From contig NZ_JAESDI010000010.1 of NCBI RefSeq assembly GCF_019249215.1, forward strand, positions 1-64,000: a stretch of DNA of 64,000 nucleotides. The letters are read 5' to 3'. Below, piece by piece: positions 36,961-48,213 of this stretch. The stretch is from Alteromonas lipotrueae. Its GTDB lineage: Bacteria > Pseudomonadota > Gammaproteobacteria > Enterobacterales > Alteromonadaceae. The notes under the pieces are model-generated. The model searched no databases and was not told the origin of the DNA. It saw nothing but the letters and a program-made list of their open reading frames with translations. The position numbers and the translations under genes are program-made. How positions within the stretch are numbered: position 1 is the first letter of the stretch; each line of letters begins with the position of its first letter.

Positions 36961-38542
36961 TTCCTTTATTCAAAGTACTCGTGCGTTGTTGGCAAAGTTT
37001 GGTATAGACGCGCCAGATATTCGTATTGAAGGCTTAACCTTAGATAGCCGTGATGTGAATACAAAAACAGCATTTGTAGCGGTTAAAGGTCATGAACGTG
37101 ACGGAAGAGATTTTATACCACAGGCGATTAGTTTAGGCGCGCGTGTCATTCTGGCGCAAACTGACGACAGTCAAGCCCATGGCCAAATGGAAATGCGCGA
37201 CCATTCGGTAATTATTTCGTTATATCAATTACCTAGCATGCTGTCGGCCTTGGCGGCTGCGTTTTACGATTACCCTGCGTTGAAAATGATGACAGTGGCG
37301 GTAACGGGAACTAACGGAAAAACCTCTACAGTTCAATTGCTTACCCAGTTGAAAGATGCGCTGGGTACGCGCAGTGCGAGTGTTGGCACTCTTGGCAGTA
37401 GCGTATATGAAGGTGAAAATACCCAGTGGGTAACGACTGCCGCGGCGAATACTACACCTGATGCTATTCGTTTGCAGTACGTGTTGGCAGAGTTTGTGCA
37501 ACAAGAGGTGAGGCATACGGCCTTTGAAGCTAGCTCTCATGCATTGGTACAAGGCCGATTAAGCCAAGTGAAAACAGATATTGCGGTGTTTACAAACCTA
37601 ACCCGTGACCATCTAGATTACCACGGCACCATGGAAGAGTACGCTAAGGCGAAGCGATTGCTGTTAGATCAACCTGGCCTTGAAGCTGTTGTGCTGAATG
37701 TGAACGACAGCGAAAGCCAGAATTGGGCTGACTATTTAGACGCCAATGCAGCTAAAGATGAAAGCTCAGAAAAAATAGCAATTAGTAAGCCGAGAGTGAC
37801 ACAAGTATGGACAGGGTTTGAACCTACTGATGGCGTTTTAGCCACGCACAAACAACCACAAGATCGCCATTGTTTCGCCACAAATGTTTCATACCATTCT
37901 TCAGGAATTCGATTCGACCTTGTTTCTTCATGGGGCACAGCACCTATTGAGCTGGCATTGTTTGGCTCGTTTAACGTGAGCAATGCGTTAAGTGCTATTG
38001 CGTGTTTATTGGCGCAGGGCGAACGCTTTGAAAATGTAGTGCGGGTAGTGAATGGTTTGCAACCTGTACCAGGAAGGATGGAAGTGTTCCCTGTTGAGGG
38101 TAGTGCCAGCGTAGTCGTTGATTATGCCCACACGCCAGACGCGTTAGACCAGGTGCTGAAAAGCGCTAAAACACATACCGCCGGCAAAGTGTGGTGCGTG
38201 TTTGGGTGTGGTGGCGATCGCGATAAAGGCAAGCGCCCCTTAATGGGCGCGGCGGCTGAACAGCATGCTGACGTGATTGTCATTACCACTGACAACAGTC
38301 GTAGCGAGTCGCCAGAAAGTATTGCTAGCGATATTAAGGCGGGCTTGCAACGCCCTAATGACGCAGTAGAAGAAGCAGACAGAGAAAGCGCTATTCGCTA
38401 TTGCCTAGATAGTGCAGATGAGAACGATATTATTGTGGTGGCCGGTAAAGGCCATGAAGATTACCAAATTATTGGTACCCAACAGACAGACTATAACGAA
38501 CGTACAGTTGTGGCGCGACTACAGCAGGAGTACAAAAAATGA
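36950..38542 (+). CDS. murE: UDP-MurNAc-tripeptide synthetase MurE
   Basis: 530 residues, somewhat longer than the 495 of E. coli. GTG start with an excellent AAAGGAGG ribosome site, overlapping ftsI by 11 bp. The ATP motif GTNGKTST and the C-terminal KGHEDYQ are present. It adds the third stem-peptide residue, expected to be meso-diaminopimelate. The usual DAP-recognition motif DNPR reads DNSR here (residues 448-451). The Asn and Arg that contact DAP are kept and the Pro is replaced. An insertion around residues 255-300 accounts for part of the extra length. Confidence 0.95.
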   Translation: MVVNSFIQSTRALLAKFGIDAPDIRIEGLTLDSRDVNTKTAFVAVKGHERDGRDFIPQAISLGARVILAQTDDSQAHGQMEMRDHSVIISLYQLPSMLSALAAAFYDYPALKMMTVAVTGTNGKTSTVQLLTQLKDALGTRSASVGTLGSSVYEGENTQWVTTAAANTTPDAIRLQYVLAEFVQQEVRHTAFEASSHALVQGRLSQVKTDIAVFTNLTRDHLDYHGTMEEYAKAKRLLLDQPGLEAVVLNVNDSESQNWADYLDANAAKDESSEKIAISKPRVTQVWTGFEPTDGVLATHKQPQDRHCFATNVSYHSSGIRFDLVSSWGTAPIELALFGSFNVSNALSAIACLLAQGERFENVVRVVNGLQPVPGRMEVFPVEGSASVVVDYAHTPDALDQVLKSAKTHTAGKVWCVFGCGGDRDKGKRPLMGAAAEQHADVIVITTDNSRSESPESIASDIKAGLQRPNDAVEEADRESAIRYCLDSADENDIIVVAGKGHEDYQIIGTQQTDYNERTVVARLQQEYKK

Positions 38543-39954
38543 TAACTACAACACTGTCGTGGATAGCCAGCCAAATTGACGGCAAACTTGACGGACAAGA
38601 TTGTGAAGTCAGTGCGGTAAGTACAGACACGCGAACCTTAGATTCGGGCTCTGTCTACCTTGCATTAAATGGCGAAAACTTTAATGGCCATGAATTTGCG
38701 ATAAGCGCAGAAAAAGCAGGGGCAAGTGCAATTATTGCCAGCGAACCTGTTGAAGTATCGATTCCGGTGGTTTATGTCGAAGATACTAAACTGGCTTTAG
38801 GCATGCTTGGAGCAGCGGTAAAACGTGAAGTCGCCCCAAAAACCATTGCAATTACAGGCAGTAGTGGCAAGACCACGGTAAAAGAAATGTGCGCGGCCAT
38901 ATTAGAGCGCCGCGGCTCTGTTCTTGCTACCAATGGCAATTTTAACAACGATATTGGGGTTCCGCTTACCTTACTTCGCTTAGAAAAACATCACGAATAC
39001 GCGGTCATGGAACTAGGTGCAAATCACCTGGGTGAAATTGCGTACACCACAAATCTGGTTAAGCCTGATGTCGCCACTATTGTAAATGCTGCTGCTTCTC
39101 ACCTTGAAGGGTTCGGGAGCTTGTTAGGTGTAGCTCGTGCAAAAAGCGAAATCTTTAAAGGCTTAGGCGATAGCGGCACTGCCATTGTTAATGTAGACAG
39201 CCAATTTGCCGATTTCTGGCAAGGCAAGCTTAAACAAAAGCGTGTATTAACTTTCTCGCCAATGCAAAAGAACGAAGCAGACTTCACTGCCGAAGACATC
39301 ATCGTCGGACTGGATGGCTGTGCTGCATTCCATTTTTGCAGTAACGAAGGTGAAGTGGCAATCCAACTGACTATTCCTGGAATTCATAACGTTGGGAATG
39401 CATTAGTGGCAGCAGCGCTTACCATGCAATTAGGTGCCACTCTTGAGAACGTGCGTGACGGTTTGCTTGCTATGAAGCAAGTGAAAGGTCGCTTGAACGT
39501 TAAGACATTAAGTAGCCAAGTGCGTTTGCTAGATGACACTTACAACGCCAACGTTGCTTCGGTTAACGCGGCTATCGATACACTAAGTACCTTTTCAGGC
39601 ATTAATGTTTTGATATTGGGCGACATGAAAGAGTTGGGCGAAAAAGCGCGCTTCTATCATGAGCAAGTGGGCAACTATGCGCTTAACAATGGTATCGACT
39701 ACTTATACTCCTTTGGCGTGCTAAGCCAATCTGCCAGCGCTGTCTACGACGCGGCATCTGGAAAAAATGGCGGGCATTTTACCGACATCGACAGTTTGGT
39801 GAGCGCGTTAGAGCAAGACTTACAAGTAGAACAACAAGATATTTCAATTTTAGTAAAAGGCTCACGCAGTTCTCGTATGGAACGCGTGGTAGAGGCGATT
39901 GAGGCCTCTTCGCTGGGAAAGTTTGAACGCCGTCGGGAGCGTATTGCATGTTAA
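38539..39954 (+). CDS. murF: UDP-MurNAc-pentapeptide synthetase MurF
   Basis: 471 residues. ATP motif GSSGKTTVK, followed by [16 protein letters not shown] and [10 protein letters not shown], both typical of MurF, and [12 protein letters not shown] in the C-terminal domain. It adds D-Ala-D-Ala to the tripeptide. Overlaps murE by 4 bp and mraY by 7 bp. Confidence 0.97.
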   Translation: MITTTLSWIASQIDGKLDGQDCEVSAVSTDTRTLDSGSVYLALNGENFNGHEFAISAEKAGASAIIASEPVEVSIPVVYVEDTKLALGMLGAAVKREVAPKTIAITGSSGKTTVKEMCAAILERRGSVLATNGNFNNDIGVPLTLLRLEKHHEYAVMELGANHLGEIAYTTNLVKPDVATIVNAAASHLEGFGSLLGVARAKSEIFKGLGDSGTAIVNVDSQFADFWQGKLKQKRVLTFSPMQKNEADFTAEDIIVGLDGCAAFHFCSNEGEVAIQLTIPGIHNVGNALVAAALTMQLGATLENVRDGLLAMKQVKGRLNVKTLSSQVRLLDDTYNANVASVNAAIDTLSTFSGINVLILGDMKELGEKARFYHEQVGNYALNNGIDYLYSFGVLSQSASAVYDAASGKNGGHFTDIDSLVSALEQDLQVEQQDISILVKGSRSSRMERVVEAIEASSLGKFERRRERIAC

Positions 39955-41030
39955 TTTGGCTAGCTGACTGGCTGACACAATTTGATACTGGGTTTAACGT
40001 ATTTTCATACCTTACCCTAAGAGCGATTTTAAGTACGTTAACGGCGTTGCTCATTGCTATTTTAATTGGCCCTAAAATGATTCGTTATTTGCAAACTATG
40101 CAGATAGGGCAAACCGTACGCGACGATGGTCCGCAAAGTCATTTATCTAAATCAGGTACACCTACTATGGGTGGCTTACTTATTCTTGCGGCTATTGTAG
40201 TGAGTGTTTTACTGTGGGCAGATTTAAGTAATCGTTACGTATTAGTGACCTTAGCGGTAGTGGTGTCGTATGGCATTATTGGGTTTGTGGATGACTATCG
40301 TAAAGTGATCCGCAAAGACTCAAAAGGCTTGATTGCGCGCTGGAAGTATTTCTGGCAATCGGTGATAGCCATTGGGGTAGCTTTCTTCCTATATAGCAGT
40401 GCCACATTAAGTGCTGAAACCTCATTGCTTATCCCTTTCTTTAAAGAAGTGTTTCCGCAACTAGGCGCCTTTTTTATCATTATTACTTACTTTGCCATTG
40501 TGGGCACAAGTAACGCAGTCAACCTAACCGACGGCCTTGATGGATTAGCCATCGTGCCGACTATTTTAGTGGCAGGTGCTTTCGCTATTTTTGCTTATGT
40601 AACCGGGAACGCGAATTTCGCCGATTACCTTAATATTCCGCATATTCCCCTTACCAGTGAGTTGGTTATTGTGTGTACGGCCATTGTCGGTGCTGGGCTA
40701 GGATTTTTGTGGTTTAACACTTACCCAGCACAAGTCTTCATGGGCGATGTGGGGTCGTTGGCATTAGGTGGCACATTGGGCGTACTAGCCGTATTAGTCC
40801 GCCAAGAAATTGTACTGATTATTATGGGTGGTGTGTTTGTAGTAGAAACCTTATCGGTCATTTTGCAGGTGGGATCTTTTAAGTTGCGTGGACAACGCAT
40901 TTTTAGAATGGCACCTATTCATCACCATTACGAATTAAAAGGTTGGCCGGAGCCACGAGTCATAGTGCGCTTCTGGATCATTTCTATCATTTTAGTCCTT
41001 GTTGGGCTGGCAACGTTGAAGCTTAGGTAA
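39948..41030 (+). CDS. mraY: Phospho-MurNAc-pentapeptide translocase MraY
   Basis: 360 residues, the same length as the E. coli enzyme, with about ten membrane helices. Catalytic and binding motifs are [22 protein letters not shown] and [11 protein letters not shown]. It transfers the precursor to undecaprenyl phosphate to make lipid I in the inner membrane. Its TAA shares a base with the murD ATG (TAATG). Confidence 0.98.
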   Translation: MLIWLADWLTQFDTGFNVFSYLTLRAILSTLTALLIAILIGPKMIRYLQTMQIGQTVRDDGPQSHLSKSGTPTMGGLLILAAIVVSVLLWADLSNRYVLVTLAVVVSYGIIGFVDDYRKVIRKDSKGLIARWKYFWQSVIAIGVAFFLYSSATLSAETSLLIPFFKEVFPQLGAFFIIITYFAIVGTSNAVNLTDGLDGLAIVPTILVAGAFAIFAYVTGNANFADYLNIPHIPLTSELVIVCTAIVGAGLGFLWFNTYPAQVFMGDVGSLALGGTLGVLAVLVRQEIVLIIMGGVFVVETLSVILQVGSFKLRGQRIFRMAPIHHHYELKGWPEPRVIVRFWIISIILVLVGLATLKLR

Positions 41031-42442
41031 TGACATATAACGTACGTACACATTCTTATGTGGTAGGCGGCCTTGGAGTAACAGGTCAGGCTTGCGTGCG
41101 TTTTCTAAAACAGCAAGGGGCGAAGGTAAAAGCCTTTGATACCCGCGATACTTTCAATGTGTCAGCACCATTAAATATCTGCGTAACCACCGGGACATTA
41201 CCTCGTGATTTTTTCGCAGGCGTTGATACCTTGGTACTTAGCCCAGGCCTACCGCTTAACATTGAACAAGTAAAACAAGCAAAAGCCTGTGGTGTTGAAG
41301 TAATTGGCGACGTGGAATTGTTTGCACGTCTTAACACTACGCCAACCATAGGCATTACCGGTTCAAATGGTAAAACCACGGTTACCTTGCTAACAACGCA
41401 TATGCTAAAAGCTTGTGGGTACGAAGTTTGTGAGGCGGGTAATGTAGGGCGCCCAGTACTTGAAACCCTTCCAGAATCCATGGCAGAGCTTGAAACTCAG
41501 TCTTCTTCTTTGGATGTCATTGTTTTAGAGCTTTCCAGTTTTCAGCTTGAAACTACCACTAGCTTGAAGTTGAACGCCGCATCGATTTTGAATATTAGCG
41601 ATGACCATTTAGATAGACACGGCGATATGCAGCAATACACAGCTGCCAAACAGCGTATCTTTAGTCATTGTGATACCGCAGTAGTATGGCGAGGCGACAA
41701 GCAGGTGACGCCAACCTCAAACTGTGAAAACACCATCACTTATGGCCTTGATGCTAGCGATACCGATTTTGGTTTACGCGAAGGCGTTATAACCTTCAAC
41801 GGTGAAGCGCTGCTTAATACCGCCGATATTCGATTGGCAGGCATGCACAATGTGCTTAACGTGATGGCGTCGCTGGCATTATGCCAAGCGTTTAGTATTT
41901 CATTGAATAAACCAGCCCTGCTTAATACAGCCGCACGTGCAGTGGCTATCTTCACTTCAGCGCCGCACCGCTGCGTAGAAATTGCCAACATTAATGGCGT
42001 GAAGTGGATAGATGATTCAAAGGCTACCAACGTGGGTGCCACTATCGCTGCTATTCAAGGGCTAGCTCCTACTACCAATGGAAAAATTATCCTGATTGCC
42101 GGTGGTGATAGCAAAGGTGCAGATTTAAGTGCATTAAAACCAGCGCTAGATGAAAGTGTTGGTGAAGTGATTGCGCTAGGCAAAGACGCAGAAAAATTCA
42201 GCGCTATCTACAGTGACACCACAATAGTGGCTTCAATGGAGAAGGCGGTATTGGCTGCTAACTTACGTGCTGGTAACGGCGATATCGTCTTGCTATCCCC
42301 AGCGTGTGCCAGTATCGACATGTTTAAAAACTATATGCACCGTGCACAAGTATTTACTGATGCAGTCACACATATTACCGAAAAGGTAAAATTTGAAAGT
42401 GACGCTGGCGCAATGAAAGAAGCGGGAGGTTTGCCATCATGA
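41030..42442 (+). CDS. murD: UDP-MurNAc-L-alanine:D-glutamate ligase MurD
   Basis: 470 residues. N-terminal Rossmann segment GGLGVTGQACVRFL, ATP motif GSNGKTTV, LSSFQLETT, and a C-terminal GGDSKGADL. It adds D-glutamate to UDP-MurNAc-Ala. 1-bp overlap with mraY and 4-bp overlap with ftsW. Confidence 0.97.
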   Translation: MTYNVRTHSYVVGGLGVTGQACVRFLKQQGAKVKAFDTRDTFNVSAPLNICVTTGTLPRDFFAGVDTLVLSPGLPLNIEQVKQAKACGVEVIGDVELFARLNTTPTIGITGSNGKTTVTLLTTHMLKACGYEVCEAGNVGRPVLETLPESMAELETQSSSLDVIVLELSSFQLETTTSLKLNAASILNISDDHLDRHGDMQQYTAAKQRIFSHCDTAVVWRGDKQVTPTSNCENTITYGLDASDTDFGLREGVITFNGEALLNTADIRLAGMHNVLNVMASLALCQAFSISLNKPALLNTAARAVAIFTSAPHRCVEIANINGVKWIDDSKATNVGATIAAIQGLAPTTNGKIILIAGGDSKGADLSALKPALDESVGEVIALGKDAEKFSAIYSDTTIVASMEKAVLAANLRAGNGDIVLLSPACASIDMFKNYMHRAQVFTDAVTHITEKVKFESDAGAMKEAGGLPS

Positions 42443-43941
42443 TGACAGCCGCGAAAGCTTTTAAATCAACCAATGCGTCGCCAGCAGACACTAAATTAAG
42501 TGCGTTGTTTGCGGCGCGTCATGACGAAAAAAATCTTCAAAGCCCTTACGATATTGGCTTAATCATTGTTGCGTTAGCACTAATGACGATTGGTATTATC
42601 ATAGTGACATCTGCTTCAATGCCTGTTGCTGAAAGAATTCACGATAATCCTTTTTACTTTGCTATTCGTCACGGTATTTACATTGTGGGGGCGATTATTG
42701 CTGCCATGGTGGTATTAGAGCTTCCTATGCAGTTTTGGCGTAAGGCAAACCCTTATTTGTTATTAGCGGCGATTGGGCTGTTGGTGGCTGTGCTGCTTGT
42801 TGGGCGTACCGTAAACGGCAGTACCCGTTGGTTGGCGCTAGGCCCCATCACAATTCAAGCGGCAGAGCCGGCCAAACTTTTCTTCTTCACTTATCTAGCA
42901 GGCTATCTGGTTCGCCGTTATGAGGAAGTAACGGAAAACTTAAAAGGCTTCATCAAGCCGCTAGTGGTGTTCTTTGCGTTAGCCATGTTGCTGTTGCTAC
43001 AACCCGACCTAGGAACCGTGGTGGTGATGTTTGCCACCACCATTGGGTTATTATTCTTAGCAGGTGCTCGTTTATGGCAGTTTTTTGCATTGGTGTTTGC
43101 TGGCGTGCTAGCCGTTGTTGCCCTTATCGTGTTTGAAGAATACCGCATGAAGCGGGTCACTTCTTTTCTAGATCCTTGGGCCGACCCATTCGGCGCCGGG
43201 TATCAGCTTACTCAATCGCTAATGGCTTATGGTCGAGGCAATTGGTTTGGCCAAGGCTTAGGCAACAGCCTACAAAAGCTAGAGTTCTTACCTGAAGCGC
43301 ATACCGATTTTGTTATGGCTATTTTAGCCGAAGAGCTTGGTTTTGTAGGCGTACTGGCTGTACTCGGCTTAATTTTATGGATGGTGGTACGTGCGCTACA
43401 AATAGGGAACAAAGCCTTATTGAAATCACGCCCATTCGAAGGGTATTTAGCTTACAGCGTAGGAATTTGGTTCAGTTTCCAAACTGCTGTGAATATTGGT
43501 GCAAGTGCAGGCATTCTGCCCACCAAAGGACTTACGCTACCGTTAGTCAGTTATGGCGGCTCATCGCTTATTGTTATGTCGGTGGCGGTGGCTTTGTTGT
43601 TGCGTATTGATTTTGAACTTCGCGTAGACGGAGTTCAAGCGTTAGGACGCGGCGACAATAAGAAAACCAGTAAAGTAAAGGCAAAGCCTGCAGCTACATC
43701 AGCGGCTAAGCCGCCAGTGAAAACAAAGCATACCAATGCTGAACCGTTTGCCGATGCTGAGGCTGATTACAACCAAGTCCCAAGCGTTGAATCAGACACA
43801 GAAGCGCAAGAATCAATGCTAGATGATGCTCAATCAAAAGAAGCAAAAAAAGCATCTAGTACAATTTCTCCTGAAGACGAAGGCAAAGCGGGCATAAAAG
43901 CCATTCTAGCCAGAGTATCTAAGGAGGCCACCAATGAGTAA
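42439..43941 (+). CDS. ftsW: Septal peptidoglycan glycosyltransferase FtsW with long C-terminal tail
   Basis: 500 residues against about 414 in E. coli. The SEDS core has ten predicted helices with PAKLFFFTYLAGYL, LLQPDLGTVVVM, GRGNWFGQGLGNS and TLPLVSYGGSS. After the last helix (near 395) a hydrophilic tail of about 105 residues follows, rich in Lys/Ala/Pro then Asp/Glu. It polymerises lipid II with FtsI. The tail is cytoplasmic and probably disordered. Overlaps murD by 4 bp and murG by 8 bp. Confidence 0.96.
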   Translation: MMTAAKAFKSTNASPADTKLSALFAARHDEKNLQSPYDIGLIIVALALMTIGIIIVTSASMPVAERIHDNPFYFAIRHGIYIVGAIIAAMVVLELPMQFWRKANPYLLLAAIGLLVAVLLVGRTVNGSTRWLALGPITIQAAEPAKLFFFTYLAGYLVRRYEEVTENLKGFIKPLVVFFALAMLLLLQPDLGTVVVMFATTIGLLFLAGARLWQFFALVFAGVLAVVALIVFEEYRMKRVTSFLDPWADPFGAGYQLTQSLMAYGRGNWFGQGLGNSLQKLEFLPEAHTDFVMAILAEELGFVGVLAVLGLILWMVVRALQIGNKALLKSRPFEGYLAYSVGIWFSFQTAVNIGASAGILPTKGLTLPLVSYGGSSLIVMSVAVALLLRIDFELRVDGVQALGRGDNKKTSKVKAKPAATSAAKPPVKTKHTNAEPFADAEADYNQVPSVESDTEAQESMLDDAQSKEAKKASSTISPEDEGKAGIKAILARVSKEATNE

Positions 43942-45022
43942 GCGTTGTCTTATTATGGCCGGTGGTACTGGCGGGCATGTTTTCCCTGGGTTAGCTGTGG
44001 CCCACGCTCTGAAATCGGCTGGTTGGGAAATAGAATGGCTTGGCACCGCAGAGCGAATGGAAGCCGATGTTGTGCCTAGACATGGCATTCCTATTCACTT
44101 TATTCCAGTGAAAGGTATTCGAGGCAAAGGGCTAAAAGCCAAATTGTCGGGCGGTATAGCACTAATAAAAAGTTTATTTTCGGCTCGCCGAATTATCAAA
44201 CGTATTGAACCAGATTTAGTGCTTGGTTTTGGTGGTTATGCCAGCGGGCCGGGTGGTGTTGCGGCCAAATCGCTAGGGATTCCTGTTGTTATTCACGAGC
44301 AAAACGCGGCGGCCGGCATGACCAACAAGTTATTGGCTAACATCGCTACACGCGTGTTGCTCGGTTTTGAAGATGCAAAACCGCAATTTGCCAAGGTGGC
44401 AGCTAAAGTTCACACCGTGGGTAACCCTGTGCGGGACGAAATTTGGCAGGTTAACCCGAAAGAACAAGTTACAGACGAGTCAACAAACGGCACACTTAAC
44501 CTACTGGTTGTGGGCGGAAGTTTGGGTGCCAAAGTACTTAATGATACTGTGCCCGACACGTGCGCGGCACTAGAGGGTTTATCGATTCGCCATCAATGCG
44601 GGAAAGGCAATAAAGCGTCGGTGGAAGCGCTTTATGCAGATTCAGCTAATTCCGTTGAAGTCAGCGACTTTATTGATGATATGGCAGCGGCCTATGAGTG
44701 GGCTGACTTTGTGATTTGTAGGGCGGGCGCACTCACCGTTGCAGAAGTGGCGGCAGCGGGCAGGGCAGCATTGTTCGTACCTCTGCCACATGCGGTAGAC
44801 GACCATCAAACCAAAAATGCGCAGTCGCTAGTGAAACATGGCGCCGCCATTATGATTGCGCAGTCGGTATTGAAAGAGAATTTAAGGCAGGCAGTTCGGC
44901 ACTGGGTTTCGCACCCTAGCGATTGCCTAAAAATGGGTGCAGTAGCAAGGCAACACGCCAGTACTCACGCCACAGAACATGTAGTAAGCCATTGCATGGC
45001 AGTAGTAGGAGAAGGGGAATAA
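43934..45022 (+). CDS. murG: UDP-GlcNAc:lipid I N-acetylglucosaminyltransferase MurG
   Basis: 362 residues. N-terminal glycine loop [41 protein letters not shown], and the UDP-GlcNAc site [16 protein letters not shown] with [14 protein letters not shown]. It makes lipid II on the inner face of the membrane. The stop shares one base with the murC ATG. Confidence 0.98.
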   Translation: MSKRCLIMAGGTGGHVFPGLAVAHALKSAGWEIEWLGTAERMEADVVPRHGIPIHFIPVKGIRGKGLKAKLSGGIALIKSLFSARRIIKRIEPDLVLGFGGYASGPGGVAAKSLGIPVVIHEQNAAAGMTNKLLANIATRVLLGFEDAKPQFAKVAAKVHTVGNPVRDEIWQVNPKEQVTDESTNGTLNLLVVGGSLGAKVLNDTVPDTCAALEGLSIRHQCGKGNKASVEALYADSANSVEVSDFIDDMAAAYEWADFVICRAGALTVAEVAAAGRAALFVPLPHAVDDHQTKNAQSLVKHGAAIMIAQSVLKENLRQAVRHWVSHPSDCLKMGAVARQHASTHATEHVVSHCMAVVGEGE

Positions 45023-46470
45023 TGGTTTTTAAGACCCCATTTGAGAGCCCGCAAATGCGCAGGGTGAAGAAAATATTTTTTATCGGCATCGGTGGTGCGG
45101 GTATGGGCGGTATTGCTGAAGTACTGCTTAATGAAGGTTACGATATTGCAGGTTCTGACATAAATTCAGGGCCCATGACTCAGCGCCTTAGTGATTTGGG
45201 CGTGGATGTAAAAATTGGCCATAAAGCCGAAAATGTTGATGGTATGGACGTGATTGTGGTTTCAAGTGCCATTAACGAAGCTAACCCAGAGATTATTACC
45301 GCCAGAGAACAACGTATTCCAATTATACGTCGTGCGGAGATGTTAGCGGAATTGATGCGTTTTCGTCATGGTATTGCCGTGGCAGGAACTCATGGTAAAA
45401 CCACCACCACAAGTTTAATCTCGACCATTTTTGCACAAGCACAATACGACCCAACGTTTGTGATTGGCGGTTTGTTGAATAGTGCAGGTACTAACGCGCG
45501 CTTAGGCAGAAGCCGTTATTTAATTGCTGAAGCCGATGAAAGTGACGCATCGTTTTTACACTTGCAGCCAATGGTGTCGGTAGTTACAAATATTGAAGCT
45601 GACCATATGGATACCTATGGCGGTGACTTCTCGAAAGTGAAAGATACTTTTGTTGAGTTTTTGAGTAATTTGCCATTTTACGGGCAGGCAATTGTGTGTG
45701 GCGACGACGCGAACATACAAGAGATTAGCCCTCGTATTGGCCGCAGTATCATTACTTATGGCTTTGAAGCGCACAACGATGTACGTGCTGAGGATATTTC
45801 CTTGTCATTCGGGCAAGCTAATTTCACCGTTATACGGCCAGAGCATGAGCCTTTGAAGGTGACATTAAACCTTACCGGTAACCACAATGTGCTAAATGCG
45901 TTGGCAGCCATCGCTGTGGCAACGGATGAAGGTATTGATGATGAAGCCATTGTGGCTGCATTGGCGAGTTTTGGTGGGATTGGTCGTCGCTTTGAGGTAC
46001 TTGGCGATTTTAATACCAGTGTGGGTAACGTTACCTTGGTTGATGATTATGGTCATCATCCTACCGAAGTGAAAGCGACTATAGCGGCAGCGAGAGCCAA
46101 TTGGCCTGAAAATCGGTTAGTGATGGTATATCAACCTCATCGATTTACGCGAACGCGTGACCTATACGAAGATTTCGTTAACGTACTTTCTTCGGTGGAT
46201 GTATTGCTGTTATTAGACGTTTATCCGGCAAGCGAACAGCCTATTGAAGGCGCTGACAGTAAATCTTTGTGTCGTTCTATTCGTCAACGTGGCCAAATTG
46301 AGCCCGTTTACGTAGGCGGTAAAGAAGCGCTTCCCGCCATTCTTGCCAATATTTTGGTAGAGGGCGATGTCGTGATGACCCAAGGCGCTGGAAACATTGG
46401 TCAAATTGCTAAGTTGCTCGCCAGCCGTGAGATGGAGCCAAAAGCGCTGCATCAGGAGAGCGATGCATGA
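45022..46470 (+). CDS. murC: UDP-MurNAc:L-alanine ligase MurC
   Basis: 482 residues from the ATG at 45022. The frame is open from 44923 inside murG, but the upstream residues are not MurC-like, and the TAATG junction is the natural start. Motifs: [41 protein letters not shown] and [10 protein letters not shown]. It starts the stem peptide by adding L-Ala. 4-bp overlap with ddl. Confidence 0.97.
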   Translation: MVFKTPFESPQMRRVKKIFFIGIGGAGMGGIAEVLLNEGYDIAGSDINSGPMTQRLSDLGVDVKIGHKAENVDGMDVIVVSSAINEANPEIITAREQRIPIIRRAEMLAELMRFRHGIAVAGTHGKTTTTSLISTIFAQAQYDPTFVIGGLLNSAGTNARLGRSRYLIAEADESDASFLHLQPMVSVVTNIEADHMDTYGGDFSKVKDTFVEFLSNLPFYGQAIVCGDDANIQEISPRIGRSIITYGFEAHNDVRAEDISLSFGQANFTVIRPEHEPLKVTLNLTGNHNVLNALAAIAVATDEGIDDEAIVAALASFGGIGRRFEVLGDFNTSVGNVTLVDDYGHHPTEVKATIAAARANWPENRLVMVYQPHRFTRTRDLYEDFVNVLSSVDVLLLLDVYPASEQPIEGADSKSLCRSIRQRGQIEPVYVGGKEALPAILANILVEGDVVMTQGAGNIGQIAKLLASREMEPKALHQESDA

Positions 46471-47435
46471 GTCTTTTTAGTAACGTAAAAAAATATGATG
46501 TTGCCGAATTTGGAAAAGTGGCGGTCATGTTTGGCGGCGACTCTGCCGAACGTGACGTGTCGCTAAACTCAGGAAACGCGGTGCTTGCAGCGCTTTTAAG
46601 AGAAAATGTAAACGCCATAGCTTTCGACCCTGCTGAGCGACCACTTACTGATTTAATCAGCGAAAAAGTCGACCGAGTACTTATCATGTTACACGGTCGA
46701 GGTGGTGAAGATGGTTCAATGCAAGGGGCACTACAACTGCTTAAAATTCCCTATACGGGAACGCCGGTTTTAGGTTCTGCATTGGCGATGGACAAAATTC
46801 ACACCAAGCAAGTATGGCAAAGCCTTGGCTTACCTACTGCTAAATATGAAATTGCTGATAAAAGGCGCTTTGAAGCTGGTAAGTGCAGCGCTATAATGGA
46901 AAAGTTGGGGAATGAAGTCATGGTAAAACCGGCCCGAGAAGGGTCGAGTATTGGCATGGCGAGAGTGACAAGCGCTGAACAACTCGAAAATGCCATACAG
47001 GACGCCTTTAACTATGATAATCAGGTTCTGTTAGAGCAATACATTAAAGGCCCTGAGTTTACGGTTTCAGTAATTCAGGGGCAGGCATTGCCGTCTATTC
47101 GCATGTCTACTCCACATACGTTTTATGATTACGCTGCCAAGTACCAAGACGATACCACAGAGTATTTTTGTCCAAGTGGTTTGTCTGACAAGCAAGAAGC
47201 ACATCTTGCTCAGCTATCGACGCAGGCATTCGATTCTATTTCTGGCTCTGGCTGGGGTCGCATTGACGTGATGCAAGATAGTGATGGGCATTTTTATTTG
47301 CTTGAAGCGAATACGGTGCCTGGAATGACGGAAAAGAGCTTGGTGCCTAAAGCGGCCAAAGTGGCTGGGTTAAGTTTTGATGAACTGGTGCTGGCAATAT
47401 TGGCCACCAGTTTTGACCCTGACAGCAGAGCATAA
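46467..47435 (+). CDS. ddlB: D-alanine:D-alanine ligase
   Basis: 322 residues, ATP-grasp enzyme of the DdlB group. [42 protein letters not shown] and [17 protein letters not shown] are all typical. It supplies D-Ala-D-Ala to MurF. Located between murC and ftsQ as in E. coli; ftsQ begins 6 bp after its stop, the first non-overlapping junction of the cluster. Confidence 0.96.
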   Translation: MSLFSNVKKYDVAEFGKVAVMFGGDSAERDVSLNSGNAVLAALLRENVNAIAFDPAERPLTDLISEKVDRVLIMLHGRGGEDGSMQGALQLLKIPYTGTPVLGSALAMDKIHTKQVWQSLGLPTAKYEIADKRRFEAGKCSAIMEKLGNEVMVKPAREGSSIGMARVTSAEQLENAIQDAFNYDNQVLLEQYIKGPEFTVSVIQGQALPSIRMSTPHTFYDYAAKYQDDTTEYFCPSGLSDKQEAHLAQLSTQAFDSISGSGWGRIDVMQDSDGHFYLLEANTVPGMTEKSLVPKAAKVAGLSFDELVLAILATSFDPDSRA

Positions 47436-47441
47436 AGCGCA

Positions 47442-48206
47442 ATGACAAGTAAGACGAGCACCGTAAACAATAAGCCATCTAAAGACAAAGCGTCTTTGTG
47501 GGGCGGTGTAGTCTTCTTATTGTTTGTTATCGCGGCATTAGTGTTTGGCGCTATTAAGGCCAACGGCTATATGCAAGATGAACAGCAAATGCCTGTTCAG
47601 GTAATCGATTTTTCAGGCGATTACCAACATGTGAATATTACTAGGCTAGAGCGCCTGATAAGAAAGTCACAACCGGGCAGTTTTTTTGCCCTCGATGTGA
47701 ATGAAGTGTTTGAGCTGGTAGAAGCACAACCATGGGTGTATCGGGCGTCGGTACGCAAAAAATGGCCAAACACGTTAAAGATATATTTGGTTGAGCAGCA
47801 ACCCGTTGCCAAATGGAACGAGGATTTGTTGCTAAACCCCTACGGCGATACGTTTAACGCCGATGGGCATGATTTAGCTTTACCAAGGTTATACGGCCCA
47901 GGTGGTAGCGAGAAGACCGCGCTTGAAGGATATAACTCCATGCATGCGCTATTAGCCACTACTGCTATGAATATTGAAGAATTATCGTTGAGCGAGCGCT
48001 TCGCATGGCAAGTTCAACTTGAAAATGGTATTGAATTGAATTTAGGGCGCAAGGAATTTATCGATAGGTTACAACGCTTTATCGATGTATATCCCTTACT
48101 TGCGCAGCAAGAGAAGACGGTAAAATATATCGATCTTCGTTACGATACGGGTGTCGCGGTTGGCTGGGAAAACAGCAACAGCGATACAACAAACAAAGAG
48201 AGTTAA
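47442..48206 (+). CDS. ftsQ: Cell division protein FtsQ
   Basis: 254 residues. A short cytoplasmic N-terminus, one transmembrane helix (VVFLLFVIAALVFGAI, about residues 24-39), a POTRA domain beginning MPVQVIDFSGDYQHV, and the FtsQ beta domain with PWVYRASVRKKWPNTLKI. It nucleates the FtsQLB complex. The next gene, ftsA, starts 7 bp after it. Confidence 0.95.
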   Translation: MTSKTSTVNNKPSKDKASLWGGVVFLLFVIAALVFGAIKANGYMQDEQQMPVQVIDFSGDYQHVNITRLERLIRKSQPGSFFALDVNEVFELVEAQPWVYRASVRKKWPNTLKIYLVEQQPVAKWNEDLLLNPYGDTFNADGHDLALPRLYGPGGSEKTALEGYNSMHALLATTAMNIEELSLSERFAWQVQLENGIELNLGRKEFIDRLQRFIDVYPLLAQQEKTVKYIDLRYDTGVAVGWENSNSDTTNKES

Positions 48207-48213
48207 GGAAACC

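Noticed and set aside
44923-45021. N-terminal extension of murC into murG
   Set aside because: The extra residues are not MurC-like, and the TAATG junction at 45022 gives the normal N-terminus.
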